64,000 nucleotides of DNA, from contig NZ_CP067225.1 of the NCBI RefSeq assembly GCF_016617715.1, forward strand, positions 124,001 to 188,000, in the 5' to 3' direction. The position numbers and the translations under genes are program-made. Shown piece after piece: positions 53,357 through 61,264 of this stretch. The stretch is from Paracoccus sp. MC1862. Its GTDB lineage: Bacteria; Pseudomonadota; Alphaproteobacteria; Rhodobacterales; Rhodobacteraceae. How positions within the stretch are numbered: the stretch's first letter is position 1; every line of letters starts with the position of its first letter. Under the pieces are notes generated by a model, which did no database searches, was not told the DNA's origin, and worked only from the letters and a program-made list of their open reading frames with translations.

Positions 53357-53922
53357 TCGTCTGCCAGCACCTCGCGCAGCCGGGAAGCGGTGGTTTCGGA
53401 CAGGGTCATGTCCGCGGTGGGCGAGACATTGACGCGGTTCAGCCTCAGTTCGGTCTTCAGCACCTCCTCGAAGTGGCGGAGGACCTCGTCCATCCGTTCA
53501 TACTGGAACAGGATGTCCGGCCCGCGCTTGCCCGGGGCAGGGGACAGGAAGCCCGACTGCCGCCCCAGCGCCGCGTAAGGCGGGCGCTCGTCTGAAAGGT
53601 AGTCCTGGATGAAGCCCTCGAAGCTGATGCCGATGGTGCTGTTCGGCTGGCCCAGCGTCTGCGGCCGCTGGCGATAGCGATACCAGCTTCCCAGCCACGA
53701 GATCGGCTCGCGCACCACCGCCGCGACCCGGAAGCGGGAGCCGGGAATGTTCCGCAGCAGGGGCTCGATCCGCAGGTTGTACTGGCTCATCGTCAGGTGC
53801 TTGATCTCTGGGCGGGACCGCAGGACGATCTCGGCCTTCGGCGCAAGCGCGGCCTCAAGCGCGGTGGTCCCGGTCTTGGGGATCGACAGCAGCACGAGGC
53901 GGGGGGCGACGAAACCCAGCAT
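53317..53922 (-). CDS. Sulfotransferase-family protein
   Basis: A 201-residue protein. 'RLVLLSIPKTGTTALEAALA' holds the PKTGTT 5'-phosphosulfate-binding loop, and 'FRVAAVVREPISWLGSWYRY' the 3'-phosphate-binding RxP..S motif of PAPS-dependent sulfotransferases. The protein is shorter than most (250-300), so it is a compact form. The ATG at 53922 (MLGFVAPR) is chosen over a much longer upstream frame. It overlaps the convergent COQ10-like gene by 40 bases. The acceptor is unknown. Confidence 0.78.
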   Translation of the reverse strand: MLGFVAPRLVLLSIPKTGTTALEAALAPKAEIVLRSRPEIKHLTMSQYNLRIEPLLRNIPGSRFRVAAVVREPISWLGSWYRYRQRPQTLGQPNSTIGISFEGFIQDYLSDERPPYAALGRQSGFLSPAPGKRGPDILFQYERMDEVLRHFEEVLKTELRLNRVNVSPTADMTLSETTASRLREVLADDYALWESAARPAP

Positions 53923-54024
53923 GGAACGGACCTTTCCTGTTGGGCGCGGTATTCCCGCCGGGGGGCGGCTTGGCAAGCCCGCGCCGCCGTGGCACCTGTT
54001 GGACGCAACGCAAGGGAACGCAGC

Positions 54025-54597
54025 ATGACGCCACGCCAGCAGGTCTTCGCCGCCATCGACGCCGCCAATGCCGCCGATCCGCGGCTGGAAGACGGCCAGC
54101 CGGTCGAGCTGCTCTACGGCCAGCGGATGACGGCCGAGCAGGAGCGGCTTCATCCCGACGCCACCGACGCCCTGGCCATCGCCTGCCGCGGCCAGCATAT
54201 CGAGCGCTGGCTGCTGCCGCGCCAGGATTTCCCCGAAGGGCGCGAGGGCTACCTGACCTGGCGCCGTGAACAGGGCCGCCGCCATGCCGAGCGCGTCATG
54301 GGCCTGATGCGCGATGCGGGCTATCCCGAGGATCAGGTGGACCACGCCGGCCGGATGCTGCGGAAGGAAGGCATCAAGCGCGACCCGGCCGTGCAGGCGC
54401 TGGAGGACGTGGCCTGCTTTACCTTCATCCGCCACTATCTCGGCGATTTCGCCACCACGCAGGAACCCGACGCGCTGCTGGTGATCGTCCAGAAGACCGC
54501 CCGCAAGATGTCGCCCGAGGCCCGCCTCCGCGCGCTGGCCGAGTTCCCGATGCCCGCGCAATTCGCCGCCGCCTTCGAGCTTGAGGACGCAAGATGA
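54025..54597 (+). CDS. DUF4202 family protein
   Basis: 190 residues. 'FAAIDAANAADPRLEDGQPV' and 'ELLYGQRMTAEQERLHPDAT', then 'RGQHIERWLLPRQDFPEGRE' and 'TWRREQGRRHAERVMGLMRD', and 'DVACFTFIRHYLGDFATTQE' are characteristic of DUF4202. The HIERW and RRHA His residues suggest an HD-like metal site. The role is unknown. It overlaps the CbiX-like gene by ATGA, so they are coupled. Confidence 0.85.
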   Translation: MTPRQQVFAAIDAANAADPRLEDGQPVELLYGQRMTAEQERLHPDATDALAIACRGQHIERWLLPRQDFPEGREGYLTWRREQGRRHAERVMGLMRDAGYPEDQVDHAGRMLRKEGIKRDPAVQALEDVACFTFIRHYLGDFATTQEPDALLVIVQKTARKMSPEARLRALAEFPMPAQFAAAFELEDAR

Positions 54598-55361
54598 TCG
54601 ACCTCGCGCCCCCCTGCGAAGGCTGCCGCTGCGCGACCGGCGCCGGTCCGGTCCAGCCCGCCGGCACCCCCTTTGCCGCTATCGTCGCCCATGGCCAACC
54701 CGGCGATCCCGGCGCGCTGCAGCCCGAACTGGAGGCTTTGGCCGAAAAGGTGCAGGCGCTGATGCCGGGCTGGACGGTGCGGGGCGCCACGCTTGCCTGC
54801 CGCCGCAGCCTTTCGGCGCTTGCGGGCGTGCAGTTGATCTTCCCGCAGTTCATGGCCGACGGCTGGTTCGTCCGCAGCGAGACGCCGCGCCGACTGGCAG
54901 AGGCCGGGGTCGAGGGGGCGCAGCTGATCGCGCCACTCGGGCTCGACCCCGAAATGCCGGTCATCGGCGCGAAGGCCGCCCGCGATGCGGCGCAGGCGGC
55001 GAGGATCGACCCGGCAGGTGCCACGCTGGTCGTGGTGGGCCATGGGTCCAAGGGGTCACGCGCCTCTGCCAACAGCACCCGCGCCTTTGCAGAGGCGCTG
55101 CCGGGTGGCGCGGGCTTCGCCCATGTCACCACCGCCTTCATCGAGGAGGCGCCCTTCCTCTCCGATGTCGTGCCCCAAGGCCCCGCCGTCTGCCTGCCCT
55201 TCTTCGCCACCAACGGCGGCCATACGATCGAGGACATCCCACAGGGCTGGCATGGGCACGGCCCCATAACGCCTCCAATCGGCACGATCGGCGACATCCC
55301 CCGCCTGATCGCCGCCGCCCTGCAGAAGGCCGCCACCACAGCCGAGGTTGCGGGCGGCTGA
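54594..55361 (+). CDS. CbiX/SirB-like chelatase-family protein
   Basis: 255 residues. Metal-binding His are found in 'AAIVAHGQPGDPGALQPELE' and 'VVVGHGSKGSRASANSTRAF', and 'AFIEEAPFLSDVV' follows, all typical of CbiX/sirohydrochlorin-type class II chelatases. A Cys-rich N-terminus (CEGCRC) is unusual and might bind metal. The two GH(G)S/HGQ halves show the internal duplication of the fold. Function in cobalamin or sirohaem metallation is family-based inference; the coupled neighbour is DUF4202. Confidence 0.8.
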   Translation: MIDLAPPCEGCRCATGAGPVQPAGTPFAAIVAHGQPGDPGALQPELEALAEKVQALMPGWTVRGATLACRRSLSALAGVQLIFPQFMADGWFVRSETPRRLAEAGVEGAQLIAPLGLDPEMPVIGAKAARDAAQAARIDPAGATLVVVGHGSKGSRASANSTRAFAEALPGGAGFAHVTTAFIEEAPFLSDVVPQGPAVCLPFFATNGGHTIEDIPQGWHGHGPITPPIGTIGDIPRLIAAALQKAATTAEVAGG

Positions 55362-55617
55362 CGTTCTCTTTTGCCGCTGCCTTGCGGGGGCTGTCTGTCC
55401 CCGCGAGGCCTTCGGCCTCCTCCGGTATCATGTGAGACCGTCTGCAACTTTCTCGGAGGGCTGACAAATGTCCGTGGCCTTCCAACCGATCGGCCAGAAG
55501 GCGGGCCAGGAAGCAGCCCTCGTGGCTGCCTTGGCGTCGGATGGGTCCGAGAGGCCGCTTCTGCTGAGGAGGGCCACGATAAGGGCGAAGACGGGGACAA
55601 ACCCCATCCCTTTCGCA
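55362..55617. other. Intergenic DNA between convergent CbiX-like and thiX genes
   Basis: About 255 bases. A GC-rich imperfect hairpin (gcgggggctgtctgtccccgc) lies just after the CbiX-like stop and could terminate it. A 59-residue minus-strand frame (55428-55607) with a hydrophobic N-terminus exists, but no family was recognised. Confidence 0.4.
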
Positions 55618-56346
55618 TCAGAACCCGCGCCTCTCCAGCATCCGCGCAAGCGTCCGGTCAACGATGGTGTAGATCGTCAGCGACATCGCCACGACGACGA
55701 TCAAGGCCGCGAACATCAGGTCGATCTTCATTCGCCCGTTTGCCTGGATCATCAGCGCGCCCAAGCCTCGCGCGCCGCCGACCCATTCGCCGATGACCGC
55801 GCCGACCGGCGCATAGATGGCGCCCAGCCGCAGCCCGGATGCCAGCCGGGGCAGCGCCGCCGGGAAACGCAGGTGGCGCAACTCGGCCCAGCGGCCTGCG
55901 CCCATCGTCCGCACGACGTCCATCTGCGCCGCGGGCGGCGACATCAGCCCGTCATAAAGCGCCTGCGTCACGGGCACGAAGACGATCAGCACCACCATCG
56001 CCACCTTGGGCGCCATGCCGAAGCCCAGCCATAGCGTCAGGATCGGGGCCAGCGCGAAGACCGGGATCGTCTGGCTGACCACCAGCGCGGGCGACAGCGC
56101 GCGCCCGAGGCGCGGGAAGGCCACCATCGCCGCCGCCGTGGCGATGCCGAGCGTCGCGCCCAACGCCAGACCCAGCACCGTCTCCCACGCCGTCAGCATC
56201 GCCGCGGGGGCAAGCTCGGCGCGCGATTCCCACAGGGCGGTTCCGACCGAAAGTGGTCCGGGCAGAAGGTATGGGGGCAGGGCGGTGACGCGCACGAAGC
56301 CCTCCCACAGCAGCAGGGCGGCGGCAATGGCAAGCAGCGCCCTCAT
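55618..56346 (-). CDS. thiX: Pyrimidine-precursor ABC transporter permease
   Basis: A 242-residue permease of the SsuC/TauC/ThiX group. Membrane helices start at residue 3; 'AAMLTAWETVLGLALGATLG', 'SQTIPVFALAPILTLWLGFG' and the EAA loop 'VVRTMGAGRWAELRHLRFPA' are typical. It overlaps the ATPase gene by ATGA and is the last gene of the thiamine operon. With ThiY and ThiZ it is expected to import formylaminopyrimidine/HMP-type precursors. Confidence 0.88.
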   Translation of the reverse strand: MRALLAIAAALLLWEGFVRVTALPPYLLPGPLSVGTALWESRAELAPAAMLTAWETVLGLALGATLGIATAAAMVAFPRLGRALSPALVVSQTIPVFALAPILTLWLGFGMAPKVAMVVLIVFVPVTQALYDGLMSPPAAQMDVVRTMGAGRWAELRHLRFPAALPRLASGLRLGAIYAPVGAVIGEWVGGARGLGALMIQANGRMKIDLMFAALIVVVAMSLTIYTIVDRTLARMLERRGF

Positions 56347-57026
56347 GCGAGCAGCCTGTCCGTCAGGGTGGCCTGCGCGGCCAGCACCTCGGGCGCGTCG
56401 TGGCGGCGCGGCACGGGGCCGGGCGGGGCAGGGTGGTCGTGCAGGCCCCCGGGTGTCATGACCACGATGCGGTCGCCCAAGCGCGCGGCCTCGGGGGGGT
56501 CATGCGTGACCATCAGCACGGTCCTGTCCCGCAGCAGCGCCGCCGCCATGTCGCCGGTTTCAAGCCGCAGGCGCGCATCCAGCGCCGAGAAGGGCTCGTC
56601 CAGCAGCACCAGCGGCCGGTCCTCGGCCAGTGTGCGGGCCAGCGCTACCCGCTGCCGCTGGCCGCCTGAAAGCTGCGCGGGCAGGCGGTCCTCCAACCCT
56701 TCCAGCCCAACGGCCTCGATCAGCGTGGCGACGCGGGCGGGATCGCCGCGCTGCCGCCGCAGGCGCGAGCCGAGGCCCACGTTCTGCGCGACCGTCAGCC
56801 AGGAAAACAACCCCGCGTCCTGCCCCATCAGCGCGCAGGGGACGGTTGAGACCTCGCCCCTGAATTCGACCCCTGTCGGCAGCCCGGCCAGCAGCCGCAG
56901 CAGCGTGGACTTGCCGACGCCCGAGGCCCCCAGCAGGCAGGTCAGCCGCCCTGGTTCCAGCGCCAGCGCCAGCGGCCCGAACAGCCCCGGCACCTCGCCC
57001 GAGACCCGCGGGGTGGCCGGGGTCAT
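56343..57026 (-). CDS. thiZ: Pyrimidine-precursor ABC transporter ATP-binding protein
   Basis: A 227-residue ATPase. Walker A GASGVGKST, 'VPCALMGQDAGLFSWLTVAQ' Q-loop, signature [15 protein letters not shown], Walker B 'LVLLDEPFSALDARLR', switch 'LMVTHDPPEAARLGDR'. It lies between tenA and thiX with ATGA overlaps on both sides. The placement in the thiamine operon and the ThiY neighbour support the ThiXYZ assignment. Confidence 0.88.
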   Translation of the reverse strand: MTPATPRVSGEVPGLFGPLALALEPGRLTCLLGASGVGKSTLLRLLAGLPTGVEFRGEVSTVPCALMGQDAGLFSWLTVAQNVGLGSRLRRQRGDPARVATLIEAVGLEGLEDRLPAQLSGGQRQRVALARTLAEDRPLVLLDEPFSALDARLRLETGDMAAALLRDRTVLMVTHDPPEAARLGDRIVVMTPGGLHDHPAPPGPVPRRHDAPEVLAAQATLTDRLLA

Positions 57027-57691
57027 GCCCGACCCAACCCCCAGAACGCCGCTTCGAGCCGCGTTGCCGTGGCGAAGTGATCCGCCAGCCCGCCCCAGCG
57101 CGGCAGCGTCTCGGGCGCATCACCCAGACGTGCGGCCACGGCACCGTCGATCAGTGCTCCGACCTCGCGGCAGGTACGCTGATAATCCTCGGCCGCATAG
57201 GTCTCGATCCAGTCGCGGTAGGGGGTGTTCGCGCCTTCCCGGGCAAGCCGCGCGCCAATCTCGCCATAGCCCAGCACGCAGGGCGCGAGCGCCGCCAGCA
57301 GGTCGAGGAAATCGCCGCTGTAGCCCGCTTCCAGCACATAGCGCGTATAGGCGAGATTTTCGGGCGCCTCGGGCGTGCGCTCAAGCTGGTCCGCCGTAAT
57401 GCCAGCCTCGGCGCAGAGACGGATGTGCAGCGGCATCTCGTGGTTGACCAGCGCATCCACCGTGGCGATGCAGGCGCGCATCTCGGCCAGCGTCCCCGCC
57501 TTGACCGCGCCCAAGGCCCAGGCGCGGCTGAAGTGGATCAGGAAGCGGTAGTCCTGCACCAGATAGCGCAGGAACGCGTCGCGCGGCAGCGTCCCGTCGC
57601 CCAAGCCCTGCACGAAGGGATGGCGCACATAGTCGTCCCACGCATCAGCCGATGTGCGCCATGCGGCGAAGCTGCGGCCATAATACGTCAT
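57023..57691 (-). CDS. tenA: Thiaminase II / aminopyrimidine aminohydrolase
   Basis: A 222-residue TenA. 'DDYVRHPFVQGLGDGTLPRD' and 'FLRYLVQDYRFLIHFSRAWA' carry active-site Asp/Tyr; 'VNHEMPLHIRLCAEAG' the conserved Glu; 'LAALAPCVLGYGEIGARLAR' has the catalytic Cys; 'YAAEDYQRTCREVGALI' the C-terminal Glu region. TenA releases HMP from thiamine breakdown products. The ATG at 57691 (MTYYGRSF) overlaps the thiY stop, so the long upstream frame is rejected. It works with ThiXYZ in base salvage. Confidence 0.92.
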   Translation of the reverse strand: MTYYGRSFAAWRTSADAWDDYVRHPFVQGLGDGTLPRDAFLRYLVQDYRFLIHFSRAWALGAVKAGTLAEMRACIATVDALVNHEMPLHIRLCAEAGITADQLERTPEAPENLAYTRYVLEAGYSGDFLDLLAALAPCVLGYGEIGARLAREGANTPYRDWIETYAAEDYQRTCREVGALIDGAVAARLGDAPETLPRWGGLADHFATATRLEAAFWGLGRA

Positions 57692-58626
57692 TCCGCCGTC
57701 CCCGGATCGAGCGCGAGCCGCTCGACCGGCCAGACCTCGTCGATCAGCCCGGCGTCCAGCAGGAACTGCTCGAAGCGGCGATAGCGGCCGTGGTCCAGCG
57801 CGGCAGGCGACAGCGAGAAGCGGCCAAAGGTGTCCTCCCACGCCTGGGTGTTCAGCTCGTCCGACAGGTCGGGGGCGTGGTCCGCGAAGATCTCGCGCGC
57901 CTCCTCAGGGTGGTTCAGCATGAACTGCGTGCCGCGTTCCAAGGCGGACAGGAAGCGGTTCACCCGGTCAAGGTCCATGCGCTCGGGATTGGCCAGAAAG
58001 ATCAGTTCGTCATAGGCAGGCAGGCCCTCTTCCTCAAGGAACAGGCAGCGGCCCTCGCCGCCCGCCAGCCGCATCTGCGTCACCTCGAAATTGCGGTAGC
58101 TGCCGATGGTGGCGTCCACCTGCCCCGACAGAAGCGCCGAGGTCAGGGCCCAGTTGACGTTGACCATCTCGACATCGTCCAGCGTCATGCCTTCGGTCGC
58201 CAACAGGGCCGAGACCAGCGCCTGCTCGACCCCGGCGACCGAATAGCCGATCTTGCGGCCCTTGAGATCGGTCACTTCCTGAACCGGCCCGTCCGCGCGC
58301 ACCATCAGGCAGTTCAGCGGCATCCCGATCAGGGTGCCGACGCGGCGCAAGGGCAGTCCCTCATGCACCTGAAGGTGCAGTTGCGGCTGGTAGCTGATCC
58401 CCAGATCGGCGCGGCCCGCCGCCACCAGCTTGGGCGGGTCGGCAGGATCGGCGGGAGAAACGATCTCGACCTCAAGCCCGGCATCGGTGAAGAAGCCGCG
58501 TTCCTGCGCGATCACGATGGGGGCGTGGTCGGGATTCACGAACCAGTCGAGCATCAGCGTCAGCCTGTCCTGCGCCAGCGCAGGCGTGGCCAGCACCATC
58601 AGCGCGGCTGTCAGAAGGTGCTTCAT
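57688..58626 (-). CDS. thiY: Pyrimidine-precursor ABC transporter substrate-binding protein
   Basis: A 312-residue periplasmic protein with signal peptide MKHLLTAALMVLATPALA-Q. 'RLTLMLDWFVNPDHAPIVIA' is the diagnostic ThiY/NMT1 opening (Trp and 'NPDHAP'). Then come 'QPQLHLQVHEGLPLRRVGTL', 'LKGRKIGYSVAGVEQALVSA' and 'DATIGSYRNFEVTQMRLAGG'. It binds N-formyl-4-amino-5-aminomethyl-pyrimidine-type precursors in the family. It overlaps thiF and tenA by ATGA on both sides. Confidence 0.9.
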   Translation of the reverse strand: MKHLLTAALMVLATPALAQDRLTLMLDWFVNPDHAPIVIAQERGFFTDAGLEVEIVSPADPADPPKLVAAGRADLGISYQPQLHLQVHEGLPLRRVGTLIGMPLNCLMVRADGPVQEVTDLKGRKIGYSVAGVEQALVSALLATEGMTLDDVEMVNVNWALTSALLSGQVDATIGSYRNFEVTQMRLAGGEGRCLFLEEEGLPAYDELIFLANPERMDLDRVNRFLSALERGTQFMLNHPEEAREIFADHAPDLSDELNTQAWEDTFGRFSLSPAALDHGRYRRFEQFLLDAGLIDEVWPVERLALDPGTAE

Positions 58627-59705
58627 CAGCGGTCTCCGGTGGCGATCAGGACGATGTCGGGATGCGAGGCCGCAAGGATGCGGGCCGCCCGCCATGCCCG
58701 CAGGCCCGACCGGCAGGCGATGACGGCGCGCGTTCCTTCCGGCGGCTGCGGCGGGGCGGCGGGGTCGGCGCGCAGGGCGGCGGGATGGACGGGCGTCGGG
58801 GCCTCGTCCTCTCCGCGCAGTTCCAGCACGAAGTCGCCCTCGCGGATGTCGCTGGTGTCGATGAAGCGGAAGCCGCCCTCGGGCTCGGGCGCACCGTCGA
58901 AGCGGAAGCCGCCCCAGCGCAGGCCCGTCCCCAGCGTGACCAGTTGGCCCAGGGGCGAGTGCTCCAGCCCCAGCAGCACCGCTAGCGCCATCTGCGCCTG
59001 CGTGGTGCCCAGCATCCCGACAATGGGGCCAAGCACACCGGCGGTCGCGCAGGTCGCCGCCCGCTCGGGCAGGTCGGGGAACACCGCACGCAGGCTCGGC
59101 GTCCCGCCGCAGAAGCCGCCGCAATAGCCCGTCAGCCCCAGCGCCGATGCCGAGATCAGCGGCACCCCCGCCGCCATGCAGGCGTCCGAGAGGATGTAGC
59201 TCATCGCAAAGCTGTCGCCGCAGTCCAGCACAACATCCATGCCGGCGACCAGCGCCGCGGCGTTCGCAGGCCTCAGCATCTGCAGCACAGGCGTCACGGA
59301 CACGCCGGGATCGAGCGCCGCGACGAAGGCCCGCGCCGAGTCGGCCTTGTTCCACCCGACCCGTCCGGCATGGATCGGCTGGCGGTGCAGGTTGGTCGTC
59401 TCGACCACGTCGGGATCGACGATGGTCAGCGCCCCCACGCCCGCACCCGCCAGATACATGATCGCCGGCGATCCGAGCCCGCCCGCGCCGACAACGAGAA
59501 GCCGCGCGCCCCGCAGCCGCGCCTGTCCCGCCTCCCCCACCTCGGGCAGGATCATCTGGCGCAGATGCCGTTCTTCTTCGAGAAGTATCCCACGGGGGTT
59601 CCGAGCGCCCGGAGAACAGTCCGGTGGACTGTTCTCAGCGAGGAAGGGGCCGTCAGGCCCGAGGGGGTGTGTGAAACCCCCGTCTTGGGGCGCGCCCGCG
59701 CTCAT
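58626..59705 (-). CDS. thiF: ThiF/MoeB-family adenylyltransferase with rhodanese-like C-terminus
   Basis: A 359-residue E1-like enzyme that adenylates the ThiS C-terminus. 'LVVGAGGLGSPAIMYLAGAG' is the ATP-binding Gly-rich loop, with 'TIVDPDVVETTNLHRQPIHA' and Arg/Lys of 'GWNKADSARAF'. The C-terminal part ('VIACRSGLRAWRAARIL') is a rhodanese-like domain with CRSG active-site loop. Zn-binding Cys are not complete as in MoeB. Start ATG 59705 overlaps the thiE stop (ATGA). The first ~45 residues before 'ERHLRQMILPEVGEAGQ' are unusual, Pro/Gly-rich and partly encoded by a palindromic repeat. Confidence 0.88.
   Translation of the reverse strand: MSAGAPQDGGFTHPLGPDGPFLAENSPPDCSPGARNPRGILLEEERHLRQMILPEVGEAGQARLRGARLLVVGAGGLGSPAIMYLAGAGVGALTIVDPDVVETTNLHRQPIHAGRVGWNKADSARAFVAALDPGVSVTPVLQMLRPANAAALVAGMDVVLDCGDSFAMSYILSDACMAAGVPLISASALGLTGYCGGFCGGTPSLRAVFPDLPERAATCATAGVLGPIVGMLGTTQAQMALAVLLGLEHSPLGQLVTLGTGLRWGGFRFDGAPEPEGGFRFIDTSDIREGDFVLELRGEDEAPTPVHPAALRADPAAPPQPPEGTRAVIACRSGLRAWRAARILAASHPDIVLIATGDR
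59612..59636. repeat. REP-like palindrome inside the thiF 5' coding region
   Basis: Perfect arms GAGAACAGTCC (59612-59622) and GGACTGTTCTC (59626-59636), 3-base loop. It lies within the odd N-terminal extension of ThiF and has the same core as 50233-50257. Confidence 0.75.
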
Positions 59706-60301
59706 GCCACCGCCCTCAGCCATTCCCGCATCCGCATGTCGGGATCAGGATTCAGCGTGATGTCCGTCACCGCCGAGACGACATCCGCCCCGGCATCCAG
59801 CGCCGCCCGGCCCCGTTCGGGGGTCAAGCCGCCAATGGCGACCAGCGGCACGTCGCCCACCCGTCGCTTCCATTCCGCCACGCGGTCCAGCCCCTGCGGC
59901 GCCCATGGCATCTTCTTCAGGATCGTGGGCCAGACCGGGCCGAGCGCGACATAATCGGGCCGCAGCGACAGGGCGCGATCAAGCTCGGCATCGTCATGGG
60001 TGGACAGGCCCAGCCGCAGCCCGGCGGCGCGGATCGCGGGCAGGTCGGCTTCGTCCAGATCCTCCTGCCCCAGATGCAGCCAGTCGCAGCCAAGCTCGAT
60101 GGCCAACCGCCAGTGATCGTTGACGACAAGGATCGCCCCCGCCGTGCGGGCATGGTCGCGCGCCGACGCGATCTCGGCCCGCAGCGCATCCTCGGGGGCA
60201 TCCTTGATGCGAAGCTGGACCATGCGCGTGCCCACCGCCAGCGCCCGCGCAATCCACTCGGCGGAATCGAAGATCGGATAGAAGGGCGGCAACCCTTGCA
60301 T
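59702..60301 (-). CDS. thiE: Thiamine-phosphate synthase
   Basis: A 199-residue TIM-barrel. 'GTRMVQLRIKDA' is the family QLR.K motif; 'LVVNDHWRLAIELGCDWLHL' (ND..A..AGADGVHLGQ-like) with 'GQEDLD'; 'GLSTHDDAELDRALSLRPDY'; 'VALGPVWPT'; 'PLVAIGGLTPERGRAALDAG'. It joins HMP-PP with thiazole phosphate. The ATG at 60301 (TGATG overlap with the thiG stop) is preferred over the GTG one codon earlier. The last strand 'DAGADVVSAVTDI' is complete. Confidence 0.92.
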   Translation of the reverse strand: MQGLPPFYPIFDSAEWIARALAVGTRMVQLRIKDAPEDALRAEIASARDHARTAGAILVVNDHWRLAIELGCDWLHLGQEDLDEADLPAIRAAGLRLGLSTHDDAELDRALSLRPDYVALGPVWPTILKKMPWAPQGLDRVAEWKRRVGDVPLVAIGGLTPERGRAALDAGADVVSAVTDITLNPDPDMRMREWLRAVA

Positions 60302-61065
60302 CACTGCAGGAACGCCTTGCCGATCAGGGGCGTCGAGGGCGTCGCCATCTCGCGCTCGTCAATCGGGTCGGCAAGGAAGGCCGCGCGGCCGGCATCGAGC
60401 GCCTGCGCCATCGCGTGGGCCATCGTCACCGGGTCGCCCGCCTTGGCGACGGCGGTGTTCAGCAGCACCGCGTCGAAGCCCATCTCCATGGCCGCCGCCG
60501 CGTGGCTCGGCCGCCCGATGCCGGCGTCGATCACCAGCGGCACGTCCGGGAAGGCCGCCCGCAGCGCCCGCAGGCCCAGCGGGTTGTTCAGCCCCAGCCC
60601 CGAGCCGATGGGCGCCCCCCAGGGCATCAGCACCTCGCATCCGGCGCGCAGAAGCCGGTCGCAGACCGACAGGTCCTCGGTGCAATAAGGGAAGACCCTG
60701 AAGCCCTGCGAGGACAGTTCCCGCGCGGCCTCGACCAGTGCGAAGACATCGGGGGCCAGCAGGTCGTCATGGCCGATGACCTCGAGCTTGATCCAGTTCG
60801 TCCGCAACAGTTCGCGCGCCATCTGGGCGGTGGTCACAGCTTCCTTCACCGTGTGGCAGCCCGCGGTGTTCGGCAGAAGCGCGACATCCAGTTTCTCGAT
60901 CAGGCGCAGGAAGTCCTGCCCCCCGCCCGATTCCCGGCGCAGCGAGACGGTGGCGACGCCTGCGCCAGAGGCGCTGAAGGCCGCGGCCAGGATCGCCGGG
61001 CTGGGATACTGCGCGGTGCCCAGCATCAGCGGCGAGGATATGGACTTGCCGTAGAAGACCGGCAT
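60301..61065 (-). CDS. thiG: Thiazole synthase
   Basis: A 254-residue ThiG. '[20 protein letters not shown]' at the N-terminus, '[20 protein letters not shown]', active Lys in '[20 protein letters not shown]', '[20 protein letters not shown]', '[20 protein letters not shown]' and '[19 protein letters not shown]'. It makes the thiazole from DXP, dehydroglycine and ThiS-thiocarboxylate. The ATG at 61065 is one base after the thiS stop and has a GGAGG element in the end of thiS; a longer upstream frame is rejected. Confidence 0.94.
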   Translation of the reverse strand: MPVFYGKSISSPLMLGTAQYPSPAILAAAFSASGAGVATVSLRRESGGGQDFLRLIEKLDVALLPNTAGCHTVKEAVTTAQMARELLRTNWIKLEVIGHDDLLAPDVFALVEAARELSSQGFRVFPYCTEDLSVCDRLLRAGCEVLMPWGAPIGSGLGLNNPLGLRALRAAFPDVPLVIDAGIGRPSHAAAAMEMGFDAVLLNTAVAKAGDPVTMAHAMAQALDAGRAAFLADPIDEREMATPSTPLIGKAFLQ

Positions 61066-61066
61066 C

Positions 61067-61264
61067 TCAGCCTCCCTGCATCGGCGACAGGATCTCAAGC
61101 GTGTCGCCGGGCGACAGTTCCGTCCCCGGTCGTGCGTCCGCCGGGACGAACTGCCCGTTCAGCGCCGTCGCGACCCTTGCATCGCCCAGGTCCAGCACGG
61201 CCAGCGCCTCGGCGACGGTGGCCGCCTCGATCTCTTTCGTTTCACCGTTGATCGTCAGTTTCAT
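61067..61264 (-). CDS. thiS: Sulfur carrier protein ThiS
   Basis: 65 residues, ubiquitin-like beta-grasp. '[20 protein letters not shown]', '[20 protein letters not shown]' and '[15 protein letters not shown]' with the required C-terminal Gly-Gly that is thiocarboxylated after ThiF adenylation. It overlaps the end of thiO by 23 bases. One base separates it from thiG. Confidence 0.94.
   Translation of the reverse strand: MKLTINGETKEIEAATVAEALAVLDLGDARVATALNGQFVPADARPGTELSPGDTLEILSPMQGG

Noticed and set aside
55428..55607. A 59-residue minus-strand frame with hydrophobic N-terminus after thiX
   Set aside because: Could be a small membrane or secreted protein, but no family match and a GC-rich spacer can give this by chance.
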